From contig JAQTMA010000010.1 of the NCBI GenBank assembly GCA_028714615.1, forward strand, positions 6,980-38,439: 31,460 nucleotides of DNA. Reading direction: 5' to 3'. Below are positions 7,423 to 15,695 of this stretch, in pieces. Position 1 is the stretch's first letter. Each line of letters starts with the position of its first letter. The stretch comes from Anaerolineaceae bacterium (GTDB lineage: Bacteria > Chloroflexota > Anaerolineae > Anaerolineales > Anaerolineaceae). The notes under the pieces were generated by a model. The model had not been told where the DNA came from and made no database searches. It saw nothing but the letters and a program-made list of their open reading frames with translations. Both the position numbers and the translations under genes were made by a program.

Positions 7423-8422
7423 AAACGCCCTCCAAAATGGTCGAGAGCTGCGGTTCCGGGCAGGTTTCGGCGAATGCGACGGCTTGATCTACCAACCGGT
7501 AGGCATCAACCCGAATTTCTTCCTCGGCTTCTGCAGTCAGCAAGCCAGCTTTCCCCAGGCGGCCGGACAGGCGAGGAATGGGGTCTCTGGCCTGCCATTC
7601 CTTGACTTCCTCACGCGTCCGGTAGAGCTGCCGGTCGCTCTTGGAGTGCCCACGCCAACGGTAGGTGAGGCTTTCAACCAGGGTAGGACCGTCACCGGCG
7701 CGAGCGCGCTCGGCGGCCGTGCGCACGACATCGTTCACCGCGAAGAAATCATTGCCATCGACGCTGCATCCTGGGATTCCGTAGGCTGCCGCCCTGTCCG
7801 AAATATGGGGAACGTGCATGGAGCGCTGCACCGACATCGACATGCCATACTGGTTATTCTCACACAAGTACACCACCGGTAACTTCCAGATGGAAGCCAT
7901 ATTGAGCGATTCGTGGAAGGCGCCTTCGTTAGATGCGCCATCGCCAAAGATCACAAGGCAGACCTGCTCCGTCTGGCGCAACTGGATGCTCAATCCCACG
8001 CCGACGGCGATGGGGAGCCCGCCGCCAACGATGCCATTGGCGCCCAGGTTGTTGTGTTCCACGTCGGCGATGTGCATGGAGCCGCCGCGGCCCCGGCAGT
8101 AACCGGTCTCTTTACCCATAAATTCGGCCATCATCCGGTTAAGCTCGCTACCCCAGGCCAGGCAATGCCCGTGCCCGCGGTGGTGATTGATCAGGTAATC
8201 GGAGCCGCGCCGGACTGCCAGGCTCGCCCCAACTGCGGTGGCCTCCTGACCGATGGAAAGATGCATGGTGCCGTGCACTTTCCCCAGGCTGTAGAGCTCC
8301 TCGGCTTTTTCTTCAAACGCGCGAATCAGGTAATGCAGGGCCAGCAACTCGTGCGCCTGTTCTGGCGTTAACCCAGCGAGTTTTCCGGGCGAGATTGAAT
8401 CCGATTGAGATGGGAACACCAC
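7415..8422 (-). CDS. 2-oxoacid/acetoin dehydrogenase E1 component, alpha subunit
   Basis: About 335 aa. The TPP motif is clear: [12 protein letters not shown] through [13 protein letters not shown] (GDG...NN). [25 protein letters not shown] and [10 protein letters not shown] match PDH/acetoin E1 alpha subunits. Together with E1 beta it decarboxylates the 2-oxoacid and acylates lipoyl-E2. The start is set at GTG 8422 because AAGGAGG lies 6 nt upstream on the minus strand; the ATGs at 8476 and 8467 fall within the promoter and near the predicted transcript start. First gene of the E1-E2 operon, whose promoter overlaps that of the divergent sugar island. Confidence 0.93.
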   Translation of the reverse strand: MVFPSQSDSISPGKLAGLTPEQAHELLALHYLIRAFEEKAEELYSLGKVHGTMHLSIGQEATAVGASLAVRRGSDYLINHHRGHGHCLAWGSELNRMMAEFMGKETGYCRGRGGSMHIADVEHNNLGANGIVGGGLPIAVGVGLSIQLRQTEQVCLVIFGDGASNEGAFHESLNMASIWKLPVVYLCENNQYGMSMSVQRSMHVPHISDRAAAYGIPGCSVDGNDFFAVNDVVRTAAERARAGDGPTLVESLTYRWRGHSKSDRQLYRTREEVKEWQARDPIPRLSGRLGKAGLLTAEAEEEIRVDAYRLVDQAVAFAETCPEPQLSTILEGVYA

Positions 8423-8461
8423 GCTGAACCTCCTTGCCGGTTCGAAAGTGAAAAGACGAAC

Positions 8462-8490
8462 TTGCATTAAATTCATTATAACGTTATAAT
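8462..8490 (+). promoter_or_regulatory. Rightward promoter of the sugar island
   Basis: TTGCAT (8462-8467), a 17-nt spacer and a perfect TATAAT (8485-8490) would start transcription near 8497, about 60 nt before the Gfo/Idh gene. The -10 box is the right half of the shared palindrome at 8474-8491, so this promoter and the leftward one cannot both be occupied. Confidence 0.6.
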
Positions 8491-8491
8491 G
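8474..8491. promoter_or_regulatory. 18-bp perfect palindrome overlapping two divergent -10 boxes
   Basis: CATTATAACGTTATAATG is an exact palindrome. It contains the -10 box of the leftward E1 promoter (8480-8475) and of the rightward island promoter (8485-8490). It is a good candidate operator for the island's GntR/HutC-type regulator (9699) or another dimeric factor; this is inference from symmetry and position only. Confidence 0.6.
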
Positions 8492-8503
8492 TTCTTATAT
8501 CAA
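8475..8503 (-). promoter_or_regulatory. Leftward promoter of the E1-E2 dehydrogenase operon
   Basis: On the minus strand TTGATA (8503-8498), a 17-nt spacer and TATAAT (8480-8475). Predicted start near 8468 gives a leader of about 45 nt before GTG 8422 and its AAGGAGG site. It faces the island promoter across the shared palindrome. Confidence 0.65.
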
Positions 8504-8557
8504 GATGTTGGCATAAACTTTCTTCTTCGTTCTGATTACCTTCTCGGAGATGAGTAA

Positions 8558-9697
8558 ATGACCCAAGAGATCAATGTTGGAATCATTGGCACCCGGTTCA
8601 TGGGGCGCGCGCATAGCAATGCCTATATGGACGTCGCGCACTATTTCAACCTGCCCATGAAACCCGTGATGAAACTGGCCTGCGGGAAAGAATGCCAGGA
8701 GGACCTGGATGCTTTCGCCAATCAGTTCGGCTGGCAGGCGACCGAGTGCGACTGGCAGAAAGTGGTGGAGCGGGATGACATCGACATGGTCGATATCTGC
8801 ACCTCCAACGCCACCCACATGCCCATTGCGATCGCCGCCGCAAAACGCGGCAAGCACGTTCTGTGTGAAAAACCGATGGCAATGAACGCCGCAGAAGCGC
8901 GCTGCATGCTGGATGCGGTGAGTGAAGCAGGCGTAACGAATATGGTCGCCTTCAATTACCGGCGGGTACCGGCGATAGCGCTCGCCAAACAAATGATCGC
9001 GCAAGGGAAACTGGGCAAGATCCGTCACTTCAACGCCGTCTACTACCAGGACTGGCTGGTGGACCCGAATTTTCCCATCGTGTGGCGGCACGATATCAAG
9101 CAGGCTGGCTCCGGGGCGCACGGCGACATGAACGCCCACATCGTCGACCTGGCCCGCTTCCTGGTCGGCGATATCGAGGCGGTGAACGGGATGACCGAAA
9201 TCTTTATCAAAGAGCGGCCCCTGGCGGATGGTTCCGGGCGCGGGCCGGTGACGGCCGACGATGCGGCCACTTTCCTGGCACGTTTTCAAAGCGGAGCGAT
9301 GGGCTCCTTCCAGTGCACACGCCTGGCGACCGGGCGCAAGAACTTCCTGCGCCTGGAGATTTTCGGCAGCCAGGGCAGCCTCAACTTCAACCTGGAACGC
9401 CTCAACGAGCTGGAATACTACTCCCTGGCCGATGAAACGATTGAGCAGGGCTTCCGTACCATCCTGGTGACCGAGCCGCAACACCCATACCTCAAGGCAT
9501 GGTGGCCGGCCGGCCATATCATCGGCTGGGAGCACACCTTCATTCACGAGATCGCCGACTTTCTCCAGGCTGCCGGCGAGAAAAAGCCGGTGCAAGCCGA
9601 TTTTTACGATGGGCTGCGCTGCCAGGAAGTGCTGGATGCGGTCATGGTTTCGGCGAATGACCAGTGCTGGGTAACCATTCCGGAGACTGGCCGGTAA
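8558..9697 (+). CDS. Gfo/Idh/MocA family NAD(P)-dependent sugar oxidoreductase
   Basis: 379 aa. N-terminal Rossmann domain followed by the Gfo/Idh alpha/beta domain. It likely oxidises a hydroxyl of a sugar or cyclitol, or reduces the corresponding ketone. Visible motifs are INVGIIGTRFMGRAHS (dinucleotide loop), VDICTSNATHMPIAIAA, the catalytic CEKP (Lys105) and GDMNAHIVDLARF, with Asp190 and His194 in the usual catalytic positions. The usual GxGxxG is changed: GTRFMG has Arg at the second Gly position. Ribosome site GGAGATGAG precedes the ATG. First gene of the island, 1 nt before the GntR gene. The substrate cannot be read from the sequence. Confidence 0.9.
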   Translation: MTQEINVGIIGTRFMGRAHSNAYMDVAHYFNLPMKPVMKLACGKECQEDLDAFANQFGWQATECDWQKVVERDDIDMVDICTSNATHMPIAIAAAKRGKHVLCEKPMAMNAAEARCMLDAVSEAGVTNMVAFNYRRVPAIALAKQMIAQGKLGKIRHFNAVYYQDWLVDPNFPIVWRHDIKQAGSGAHGDMNAHIVDLARFLVGDIEAVNGMTEIFIKERPLADGSGRGPVTADDAATFLARFQSGAMGSFQCTRLATGRKNFLRLEIFGSQGSLNFNLERLNELEYYSLADETIEQGFRTILVTEPQHPYLKAWWPAGHIIGWEHTFIHEIADFLQAAGEKKPVQADFYDGLRCQEVLDAVMVSANDQCWVTIPETGR

Positions 9698-9698
9698 A

Positions 9699-10469
9699 AT
9701 GGAACTCACCCCGCTCAATCTCCCTGTCGTCCAGGCCCGCCTGGTCAACCGCCAGAACAAGCTACCGCTTTACCAGCAGCTTTACGAAATCCTGCGTGGG
9801 TACATCCAGCGGGAAGAATGGGAAGTAGGCAAAATGATCCCGGCGGAGCCGGAGCTGATGGAACAATTTGGGGTCAGCCGGACGACGGTGCGACAGGTGT
9901 TGGACCGGCTGGTGACCGAAGGGATGATCTATCGCCAGCAGGGGCGGGGGAGTTTTGTGGCCGAACCGACCCTGGAACAGGGCTTGATGCGCATCGTCAG
10001 CTTTACCGAAGACATGCGCCAGCGGGGCCTGCAGCCGGGTACCCAGATGCTGGCCGCCGAGCTGGAGCCGGCTTCAGAGGAAGTGGCCGAGAAATTGGAG
10101 GTGCAGCCCGGCGAAGAGATGGTGCGTCTGGAGCGGTTGCGCCTTGCGAATGGCGAGCCGATGAGCATCGAAGTCGCCTATCTGGTCCACCGGCTTTGCC
10201 GGGGACTGCTGGAGCGCTATGATTTCTCAAAGAACCCCCTGCGAGAAGCGCTTGAGCGCGATTATGGCTTGCACCTGGCTAGTGCGCGGCAGGTGATCCG
10301 CGCTATTGTTGCCAGCCCTACCCAGGCCCGGCTGCTGCACATTCCCTCCAAATCACCGCTGCTGTTCATCGAGCGGGTCTCCTATTCGCAGCAAGCCGTT
10401 CCGGCTGAGTACTTACATATTTATTACCGGGCAGACCGCTACTCCCTCTACAATGAACTCCATGACTGA
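9699..10469 (+). CDS. GntR-family (HutC/UTRA) transcriptional regulator
   Basis: 256 aa. N-terminal winged helix-turn-helix of the GntR type at residues ~20-90 (LPLYQQLYEILRGYIQ, GKMIPAEPELMEQFGVSRTT, RQQGRGSFVAEP). A C-terminal UTRA ligand-binding domain follows (FTEDMRQRGLQPGTQML, VRLERLRLANGEPMSIE, LLFIERVSYS). Such regulators usually sense a sugar phosphate or related metabolite. The gene sits inside the operon, 1 nt after the dehydrogenase and overlapping the kinase start, so it is probably autoregulated, perhaps at the palindrome 8474-8491. It is clearly paralogous to the GntR at 29012, along with the kinase that follows. Confidence 0.92.
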   Translation: MELTPLNLPVVQARLVNRQNKLPLYQQLYEILRGYIQREEWEVGKMIPAEPELMEQFGVSRTTVRQVLDRLVTEGMIYRQQGRGSFVAEPTLEQGLMRIVSFTEDMRQRGLQPGTQMLAAELEPASEEVAEKLEVQPGEEMVRLERLRLANGEPMSIEVAYLVHRLCRGLLERYDFSKNPLREALERDYGLHLASARQVIRAIVASPTQARLLHIPSKSPLLFIERVSYSQQAVPAEYLHIYYRADRYSLYNELHD

Positions 10470-11466
10470 CCAACAAATCAATTCCATGTCGTCTGCCTAC
10501 CCGGCCATCGTCAGCATGGGCGAGATTCTCATCGACCTGTTCCCGGCGGAGCTGGGGCGCAAGATCGCCGAAGTAACCGCCTTCCACCCCAAACCGGGCG
10601 GGGCGCCAGCCAACGTGGCCGTAGCGGCGCGCCGGTTGGGAACGCCCAGCGCCTTTATCGGCAAGGTTGGCGACGACGCCTTCGGAAAGCATTTGATTCA
10701 GGTGCTGGCTGAGCAGGGAGTGGAAACAAAGGGAATCCGCACAGACCGCCAGGTGCGCACCACCCTGGCCTTCATCGCCATGCCGGACGAAAACCACGCC
10801 GAGTTTGTCTTCTACCGCAATCCGGGAGCGGACTTGATGATTCGCCAGGACGAACTGGAGCGGGGATTGCTTACCGGCGCACGCGCCTTTCACTTTGGCT
10901 CCCTGAGCCTGGTGGACGAACCCGCCCGCAGCGCTACTCGAGAAGCAGTGCGCCTGGCGCGCGGAGCGGGAGCATTGATCTCCTATGATGTGAATTACCG
11001 CCCCAGCTTGTGGGCGAGCCCCGCACAAGCTCTCCAACAGGCGCGGTTGATGACGGCTGAGGCAGACCTGCTCAAGGTGAACGAAGTCGAGCTGGATCTG
11101 TTGGCCGGCCAGAGCCAGGACCTACCCACAGCCTGCCAGATACTGCTCGGCCAGGGAGTGAAGCTGGTCGCAGTCACCCTGGGACCCAAGGGCAGCTTCT
11201 TTTATTCTGCCGAGGCCTGCGGTTTTGTGCCGGCTTTTCCCGTGGTCACGGTAGACGCGACCGGCTGCGGGGATGCATTCATCGCTGCCCTGCTGACCCG
11301 CCTGGTCAATAACCGGGATTGGCGCGCCACGCTTAGCGAGGCACAGTTAAGCGAAGATTTCCGTTTTGCGAACGCGGCAGGGGCCATTACGGCGCTGACC
11401 CAGGGAGTCATCCCTGCCCTGCCCACGGCCGAACGGGTTAGGGAATTTCTATTGGAGGTGAAATGA
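10462..11466 (+). CDS. PfkB-family carbohydrate kinase (fructokinase-like)
   Basis: About 334 aa. Ribokinase/PfkB fold; phosphorylates a sugar or sugar-like alcohol with ATP. Motifs: GEILIDLFP near the N-terminus, the substrate motif PGGAPANVAVAARRLG (residues 45-60), and the ATP/anion-hole signature DATGCGDAF with catalytic Asp271. A Cys replaces the usual Ala in GAGD. The reading frame extends far upstream into the GntR gene. Residues before the ATG at 10462 show no kinase homology, so that ATG is chosen; it overlaps the GntR stop by 8 nt. It couples to the transketolase N-terminal gene by an ATGA overlap. The nearest paralogue in the window is the kinase at 29775. Confidence 0.9.
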   Translation: MTDQQINSMSSAYPAIVSMGEILIDLFPAELGRKIAEVTAFHPKPGGAPANVAVAARRLGTPSAFIGKVGDDAFGKHLIQVLAEQGVETKGIRTDRQVRTTLAFIAMPDENHAEFVFYRNPGADLMIRQDELERGLLTGARAFHFGSLSLVDEPARSATREAVRLARGAGALISYDVNYRPSLWASPAQALQQARLMTAEADLLKVNEVELDLLAGQSQDLPTACQILLGQGVKLVAVTLGPKGSFFYSAEACGFVPAFPVVTVDATGCGDAFIAALLTRLVNNRDWRATLSEAQLSEDFRFANAAGAITALTQGVIPALPTAERVREFLLEVK

Positions 11467-12305
11467 CCGAACGAATGACATCAATTATGGATATCCCAGC
11501 GTTAAAAGAGATCGCCCGCGACCTACGGCTGGATATCCTCGATACCACCACCCTGGCTGGTTCGGGTCACCCATCCAGCTCGTTCTCGGCGGTGGAAATT
11601 GTAGTCGCCCTGTATTTTGGGGGCATCCTGCGCTACCGTCCCCAGGAGCCCGAATGGCCGGATCGCGATCGTTTTATTATGAGCAAAGGCCATGCCGCAC
11701 CCTTGCTCTACCCGGCCCTGGCTCGCGCCGGCTATTTCGACCGGGAAATGATCTGGAAATTGCGCCAGATCGACAGCCCCGTCCAGGGCCACCCGATCCT
11801 GGGCTTGATGCCCGGGGTGGAAGCGACTACCGGGTCGCTCGGGCAAGGGTTATCGCTGGGCATCGGGCACCTGTTGGGCGCGCGCCTGGCAGGCCGCGAT
11901 TACCGCGTCTACGTGCTGATCGGAGACGGCGAATGTGAAGCCGGGCAGGTGTGGGAGGCAGCTATGGCGGCTGCCCACTTCAAATGCGACCGGCTGATCG
12001 CCATCCTGGATTACAACAAATTCCAGGAGACGGGACCGATCAGCCGCGAGATGGGCCTCGAGCCGCTCGCAGAGAAGTGGCGCGCGTTTGGCTGGCGAGT
12101 GGACGAAGTCGACGGGCACGATATTGCTGCCATCCTCGCCAAACTGACTGCCTTGCAACAGCCCGATGGGCGGCCGTCGATCTTGATCGCAAACACAATA
12201 AAAGGCAAGGGGGTTTCCTTTGTCGAAGCTGACTTCACATTCCACGGCCGGGCGCTGACCCCCGAGCAAGCCAAACGTGCGCGAGAGGAGCTCCTATGCA
12301 ACTAG
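11463..12305 (+). CDS. Transketolase, N-terminal (TPP-binding) subunit
   Basis: 280 aa. Split transketolase half that binds the diphosphate of thiamine diphosphate. Key residues: His36 in GSGHPSSSF, His77 in MSKGHAAPLLY, TGSLGQGLSLGIG, and GDGE (154-157) with Asn185 in LDYNKFQ completing the metal/TPP site. Together with the next gene it makes a complete ketol-transferring enzyme. Such two-gene transketolases are common in bacterial sugar operons, for example the apulose-4-phosphate transketolase of apiose catabolism. GGAGG lies 4 nt before the ATG, which overlaps the kinase stop (ATGA). The position next to a kinase suggests that it cleaves the kinase product or a derivative. Confidence 0.93.
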   Translation: MTERMTSIMDIPALKEIARDLRLDILDTTTLAGSGHPSSSFSAVEIVVALYFGGILRYRPQEPEWPDRDRFIMSKGHAAPLLYPALARAGYFDREMIWKLRQIDSPVQGHPILGLMPGVEATTGSLGQGLSLGIGHLLGARLAGRDYRVYVLIGDGECEAGQVWEAAMAAAHFKCDRLIAILDYNKFQETGPISREMGLEPLAEKWRAFGWRVDEVDGHDIAAILAKLTALQQPDGRPSILIANTIKGKGVSFVEADFTFHGRALTPEQAKRAREELLCN

Positions 12306-13309
12306 GCGAACGAGCTGGATTGAAACCCAGCAAACCCATGCGGGACATCTTCGGTGAAGCCCTCCTGGCTGTAGCCACCGAGAATCCCAAGGTCGTCGTT
12401 CTAGATGGCGACCTTGGCAACAGTACCAAAGCCGAAATGGTGCGGATAGCTTTTCCGGAACGCTTCTTCAATATCGGTATCGCCGAGAGCAACCTGGTTG
12501 GCATCGGTGCGGGACTGGCCGGCGCCGGATTTATTCCGTGGATTACCAGTTTCTCGTCCTTCTTGTTGTGCAATGCGTATGACCAGATCCGCCTGGCGGT
12601 GGCTATCTCGAACCTGAACGCTAAGATCCTCGGCTCGCACGGCGGGATCACTCTCGGCAAAGACGGCCCGACCCAGATGGGCATCGAAGACCTGGCCCTG
12701 GTGGGTGGTCTGCCGACCATGACGATGCTGGTTCCCTCCGACCCGGGCTCGATGTTCGCGGCGGTGAAAGCGGCAACCGATCTTGTCGGCCCGGTATTCC
12801 TGCGGTCCAGCCGGGTGGCTATGCCCCACATTTACCCGGAAGGCAAGGTCCCGTTTACGATTGGGAAGGCGAATGTGGTGCGCCAGGGGCCGGACCTGAC
12901 CATCATCGGCTGCGGCATTATGGTCGCCAGTGCGCTGGATGCCGCGGCGGCGCTCGCCGAGGACGGCATCCAGGCGCGGGTGATCGACCTGCACACTCTC
13001 CGTCCCCTGGACGTCGAGACGATCCTGGCAGCCGCGCGCGAAACCGGCGCCATTGTTTGCGCCGAGGAGCATCTGTTGACCGGCGGGATGGGCAGCAATG
13101 TCGCCCGGGTGGTGGCTGGAGATACTCCGGTGCCGATGCGCTTCGTCGGGCTGGCGGATACCTACGTCGAATCAGCCGACCCGAATGACCTGCTCAAGAA
13201 ATACCACCTGACCTCAGAAGATATCGTCCGGGCAGCGCGCCTGGCGCATGCGGCCAAACAGGAGCAAGGCGTTGCGAAACGCCTTCGAACAGAAATGGAG
13301 GGGGCATGA
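12296..13309 (+). CDS. Transketolase, C-terminal (pyrimidine-binding) subunit
   Basis: 337 aa. Carries the transketolase pyrimidine-binding domain and the C-terminal domain. Glu64 in NIGIAESNLVGIGAG is the residue that activates TPP. LGSHGGITLGKDGPTQMGIEDLAL and VLVPSDPGS-type segments match the small-subunit family. The C-terminal part (ARVIDLHTLRPLDVETILAAA, GAIVCAEEHLLTGGMG) is typical. The start overlaps the preceding gene by 10 nt, with GAGAGGAG upstream. It is followed, after an ATGA overlap, by the SAF-domain oxidoreductase. Confidence 0.93.
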   Translation: MQLGERAGLKPSKPMRDIFGEALLAVATENPKVVVLDGDLGNSTKAEMVRIAFPERFFNIGIAESNLVGIGAGLAGAGFIPWITSFSSFLLCNAYDQIRLAVAISNLNAKILGSHGGITLGKDGPTQMGIEDLALVGGLPTMTMLVPSDPGSMFAAVKAATDLVGPVFLRSSRVAMPHIYPEGKVPFTIGKANVVRQGPDLTIIGCGIMVASALDAAAALAEDGIQARVIDLHTLRPLDVETILAAARETGAIVCAEEHLLTGGMGSNVARVVAGDTPVPMRFVGLADTYVESADPNDLLKKYHLTSEDIVRAARLAHAAKQEQGVAKRLRTEMEGA

Positions 13310-14604
13310 TTGCCAAAGACCTGGAACACCTGGAAGCTGAGCACCGCCCGATTCGGGTAGGGGTCAGTGGAGCGGGTTGGATCGGCAGTGGGTTTGTTCG
13401 CCAGGTTTCGTTGATGAAAGGCATGCGCGTAACAGTGCTGGCCGATCCGGACGTAGCAGCAGCTCGCCGCGCCTTTGAAGAATCGGGCGTCCCTGCCGAT
13501 AGCATCCGCGAAGCGCAGACACCTCCCCAGGCGATGGATGCTCTCCGCGCCGGGTTGCGGGTTGTCACCGCTTCTTACGGCCTGGCCGCCCAGTTGGAAG
13601 ACGTCGATATCGTTGCAGACGTCACCACGCATCCATCCTCCGGGGCTGAAACCGCCTACGCCTGTATTCAACACGGTAAAGACGTGGTGATGGTGAACAT
13701 CGAAGCGGATGTAACCGTTGGGCACATTCTAAAAAAGATGGCGACCAACGCCGGCGTGATGTACACCGTGTCGTCCGGTGATGAGCCCGGTTGCTTGATG
13801 GAACTGTGGGATTTCGTCACCAGTCTGGGATACGAACCGGTCGTGATCGGTAAAGGCAAGAACAACCCCCTCGACCCCAAAGCCACTCCCGAAACGGTCG
13901 CCGAAGCGGCCCGCAAAGCCAATAAAGACCCCTACCAGGTCGCCTCGTATGTGGATGGCACCAAAACCATGTTCGAAATGACCTGCGCGGCGAACGCGAC
14001 CGGCTGCCGGCCGATCCGGCGGGGAATGGTCGGCCCGCAGGCGGACCTTGGTAATGTTTCGCGCATCTTCGCCCTGGAGAGAGACGGCGGGATCACCCGG
14101 TTCACCAGGACAGTCGACTTTGTGCAGGGCAGTGCCATGGCCGGGGGCGTCTTCATTACCGTGCGCATCGAAGATGTCCGCATTCGCGCCGACCTGGAAT
14201 ACCTCAAGGTAGGCAAAGGAACCTATTACACCTTTTTTCGCCCTTATCACTTGTGGTTTCTCGAGGCGCCGATTTCGGTCGCGCGGGCGTTCCTTTACAA
14301 GCAGGCTACCCTGGTACCGCTCGACCGCCCGGTGGCCGACGTGATGGCCGTTGCCAAGCGGGCCTTGCAGCCCGGCGACTGTTTGGATGAGTTTGGCGGT
14401 TTTACGTTTTACGGAGTCATGGATGAGGCCCCTGCAGTCCAGGCGCTGCGGGCTCTGCCGGTCGGTTTAGCACCGGGTGCACAAGTGCTGCATGCGGTCC
14501 CCGCCGGATCACCGATCACCTGGGATGACGTGCGCCTGGACGAGACCCAGACGGTGGTGAAGTTACGCCGCCAACAGGATCAACAGCCTGTTCAGGCCAG
14601 ATAG
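13306..14604 (+). CDS. SAF-domain NAD(P)-dependent oxidoreductase (homoserine-dehydrogenase-like/DRL-like)
   Basis: 432 aa. N-terminal Rossmann domain with the dinucleotide loop VGVSGAGWIGSGFV (Gly22-Ala-Gly24..Gly27). There is a homoserine-dehydrogenase-like core (DIVADVTTHPSSGAETAYACIQHGKDVVMVNIEADVTVG, split by short loops) and a C-terminal SAF-like domain (VMAVAKRALQPGDCLDEFGGFTFYG). The same family contains DRL, the deoxyxylulose-phosphate reductoisomerase-like enzyme described in Brucella, and uncharacterised sugar-operon members. Being in one operon with a split transketolase and a kinase, it may reduce or isomerise a sugar phosphate rather than homoserine. Its true reaction is not determined by sequence. 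Confidence 0.8.
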   Translation: MIAKDLEHLEAEHRPIRVGVSGAGWIGSGFVRQVSLMKGMRVTVLADPDVAAARRAFEESGVPADSIREAQTPPQAMDALRAGLRVVTASYGLAAQLEDVDIVADVTTHPSSGAETAYACIQHGKDVVMVNIEADVTVGHILKKMATNAGVMYTVSSGDEPGCLMELWDFVTSLGYEPVVIGKGKNNPLDPKATPETVAEAARKANKDPYQVASYVDGTKTMFEMTCAANATGCRPIRRGMVGPQADLGNVSRIFALERDGGITRFTRTVDFVQGSAMAGGVFITVRIEDVRIRADLEYLKVGKGTYYTFFRPYHLWFLEAPISVARAFLYKQATLVPLDRPVADVMAVAKRALQPGDCLDEFGGFTFYGVMDEAPAVQALRALPVGLAPGAQVLHAVPAGSPITWDDVRLDETQTVVKLRRQQDQQPVQAR

Positions 14605-14658
14605 GATTGGCGTGATGCCCTGAACGGGGCGCCGTATCTGAAAAGAGAAAGGAGACCT

Positions 14659-15621
14659 ATGCGCATTGGAGTATTTTCTCCCTTATTTCAAAACCTGCCC
14701 TTCGAGCAGGCGCTAGACAAGATTAGCGCTGCGGGCGCTACGGCCATCGAAATCGGCACAGGCGGCTACCCCGGTAGCCAGCACTGCCCAATCGACGAGC
14801 TGCTGGTGAGCGATGGCAAGCGGAAAACATACCTGGAGACCGTTCACTCGCGGGGGATGATCATCAGCGCTTTCAGTTGCCACTATGAACCCCTTTCACC
14901 GGACAAAAACCTGGCAAAACGCTCTGACGACCTGTTCCGCCGGACGGTGCGACTGGCCAGCCTGACCGGCGTCCCGGTGGTCAACGTATTGTCCAGCCTG
15001 CCCGCCGGAGCTCCCGGAGACAGCATGCCCAACTGGGTCACCTGTCCCTGGCCGCCCCACTTCATGGAGATACTCGATTACCAGTGGAACCAGGTGGGGA
15101 TTCCTTACTGGCGCGGAGCGGCTGAGTTCGCTCACCAGAATGGGGTAAAAATCGGCGTCGAGATGCACCCCGGGATGCTGGTGTATAACGTCGAGACCAT
15201 GCTGCGGCTGCGGGAGGCTGCCGGTGCGGCCCTGGGCTGTAATTTCGATCCCAGCCACCTGTTTTGGAATGGCGTCGACCCGGTTGCGGCTATCCGCGCT
15301 CTCGGTGATGCCATTGTGCACGTCCACGGTAAGGACTGCTATGTGGACCATCTCAACATCGCAGTGAACGGTTGTAATGATCAAAAGCCCTACACTCACA
15401 TCCCCAAGCGCGCATGGACCTTCCGCACCATCGGATATGGACACGATACCAAGACCTGGAAAGATATCATCAGCGCCCTGCGCATGGCCGGTTACGACTA
15501 CGTCATCTCGATCGAGCACGAAGATGGACTGATGTCGGTGGACGAAGGTCTGGGCAAAGGGATTGCCGTCTTGAGAGAAGCGGTGGCCGTCCAACCCGCT
15601 GGAGAAATGTTTTGGGCGTAA
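14659..15621 (+). CDS. TIM-barrel sugar isomerase/epimerase (AP endonuclease 2 fold)
   Basis: 320 aa. Xylose-isomerase-like TIM barrel. The divalent-metal ligands and partners can be read at the strand ends: Glu168 in IGVEMHPG, Asp197 and His200 in NFDPSHLFW, His223 in IVHVHGKD and Glu286 in ISIEHEDG. It likely isomerises, epimerises or dehydrates a keto-sugar or keto-cyclitol produced by the dehydrogenase. AAGGAG precedes the ATG. A 54-nt gap with a weak GC-rich hairpin separates it from the upstream gene. Base composition up to here is GC-rich; the next gene is clearly more AT-rich. Confidence 0.9.
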   Translation: MRIGVFSPLFQNLPFEQALDKISAAGATAIEIGTGGYPGSQHCPIDELLVSDGKRKTYLETVHSRGMIISAFSCHYEPLSPDKNLAKRSDDLFRRTVRLASLTGVPVVNVLSSLPAGAPGDSMPNWVTCPWPPHFMEILDYQWNQVGIPYWRGAAEFAHQNGVKIGVEMHPGMLVYNVETMLRLREAAGAALGCNFDPSHLFWNGVDPVAAIRALGDAIVHVHGKDCYVDHLNIAVNGCNDQKPYTHIPKRAWTFRTIGYGHDTKTWKDIISALRMAGYDYVISIEHEDGLMSVDEGLGKGIAVLREAVAVQPAGEMFWA

Positions 15622-15695
15622 TAGAACGAACAAAATCCAGTGAATATTACCAGTTTTCTTTTGATAGAAAATCAATTTTGAGAGGATAAACGACC

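Noticed and set aside
8495..9760. Long minus-strand open frame (421 codons) opposite the Gfo/Idh gene
   Set aside because: Composition looks like an antisense shadow of a GC-rich gene; the plus-strand protein has clear family motifs.
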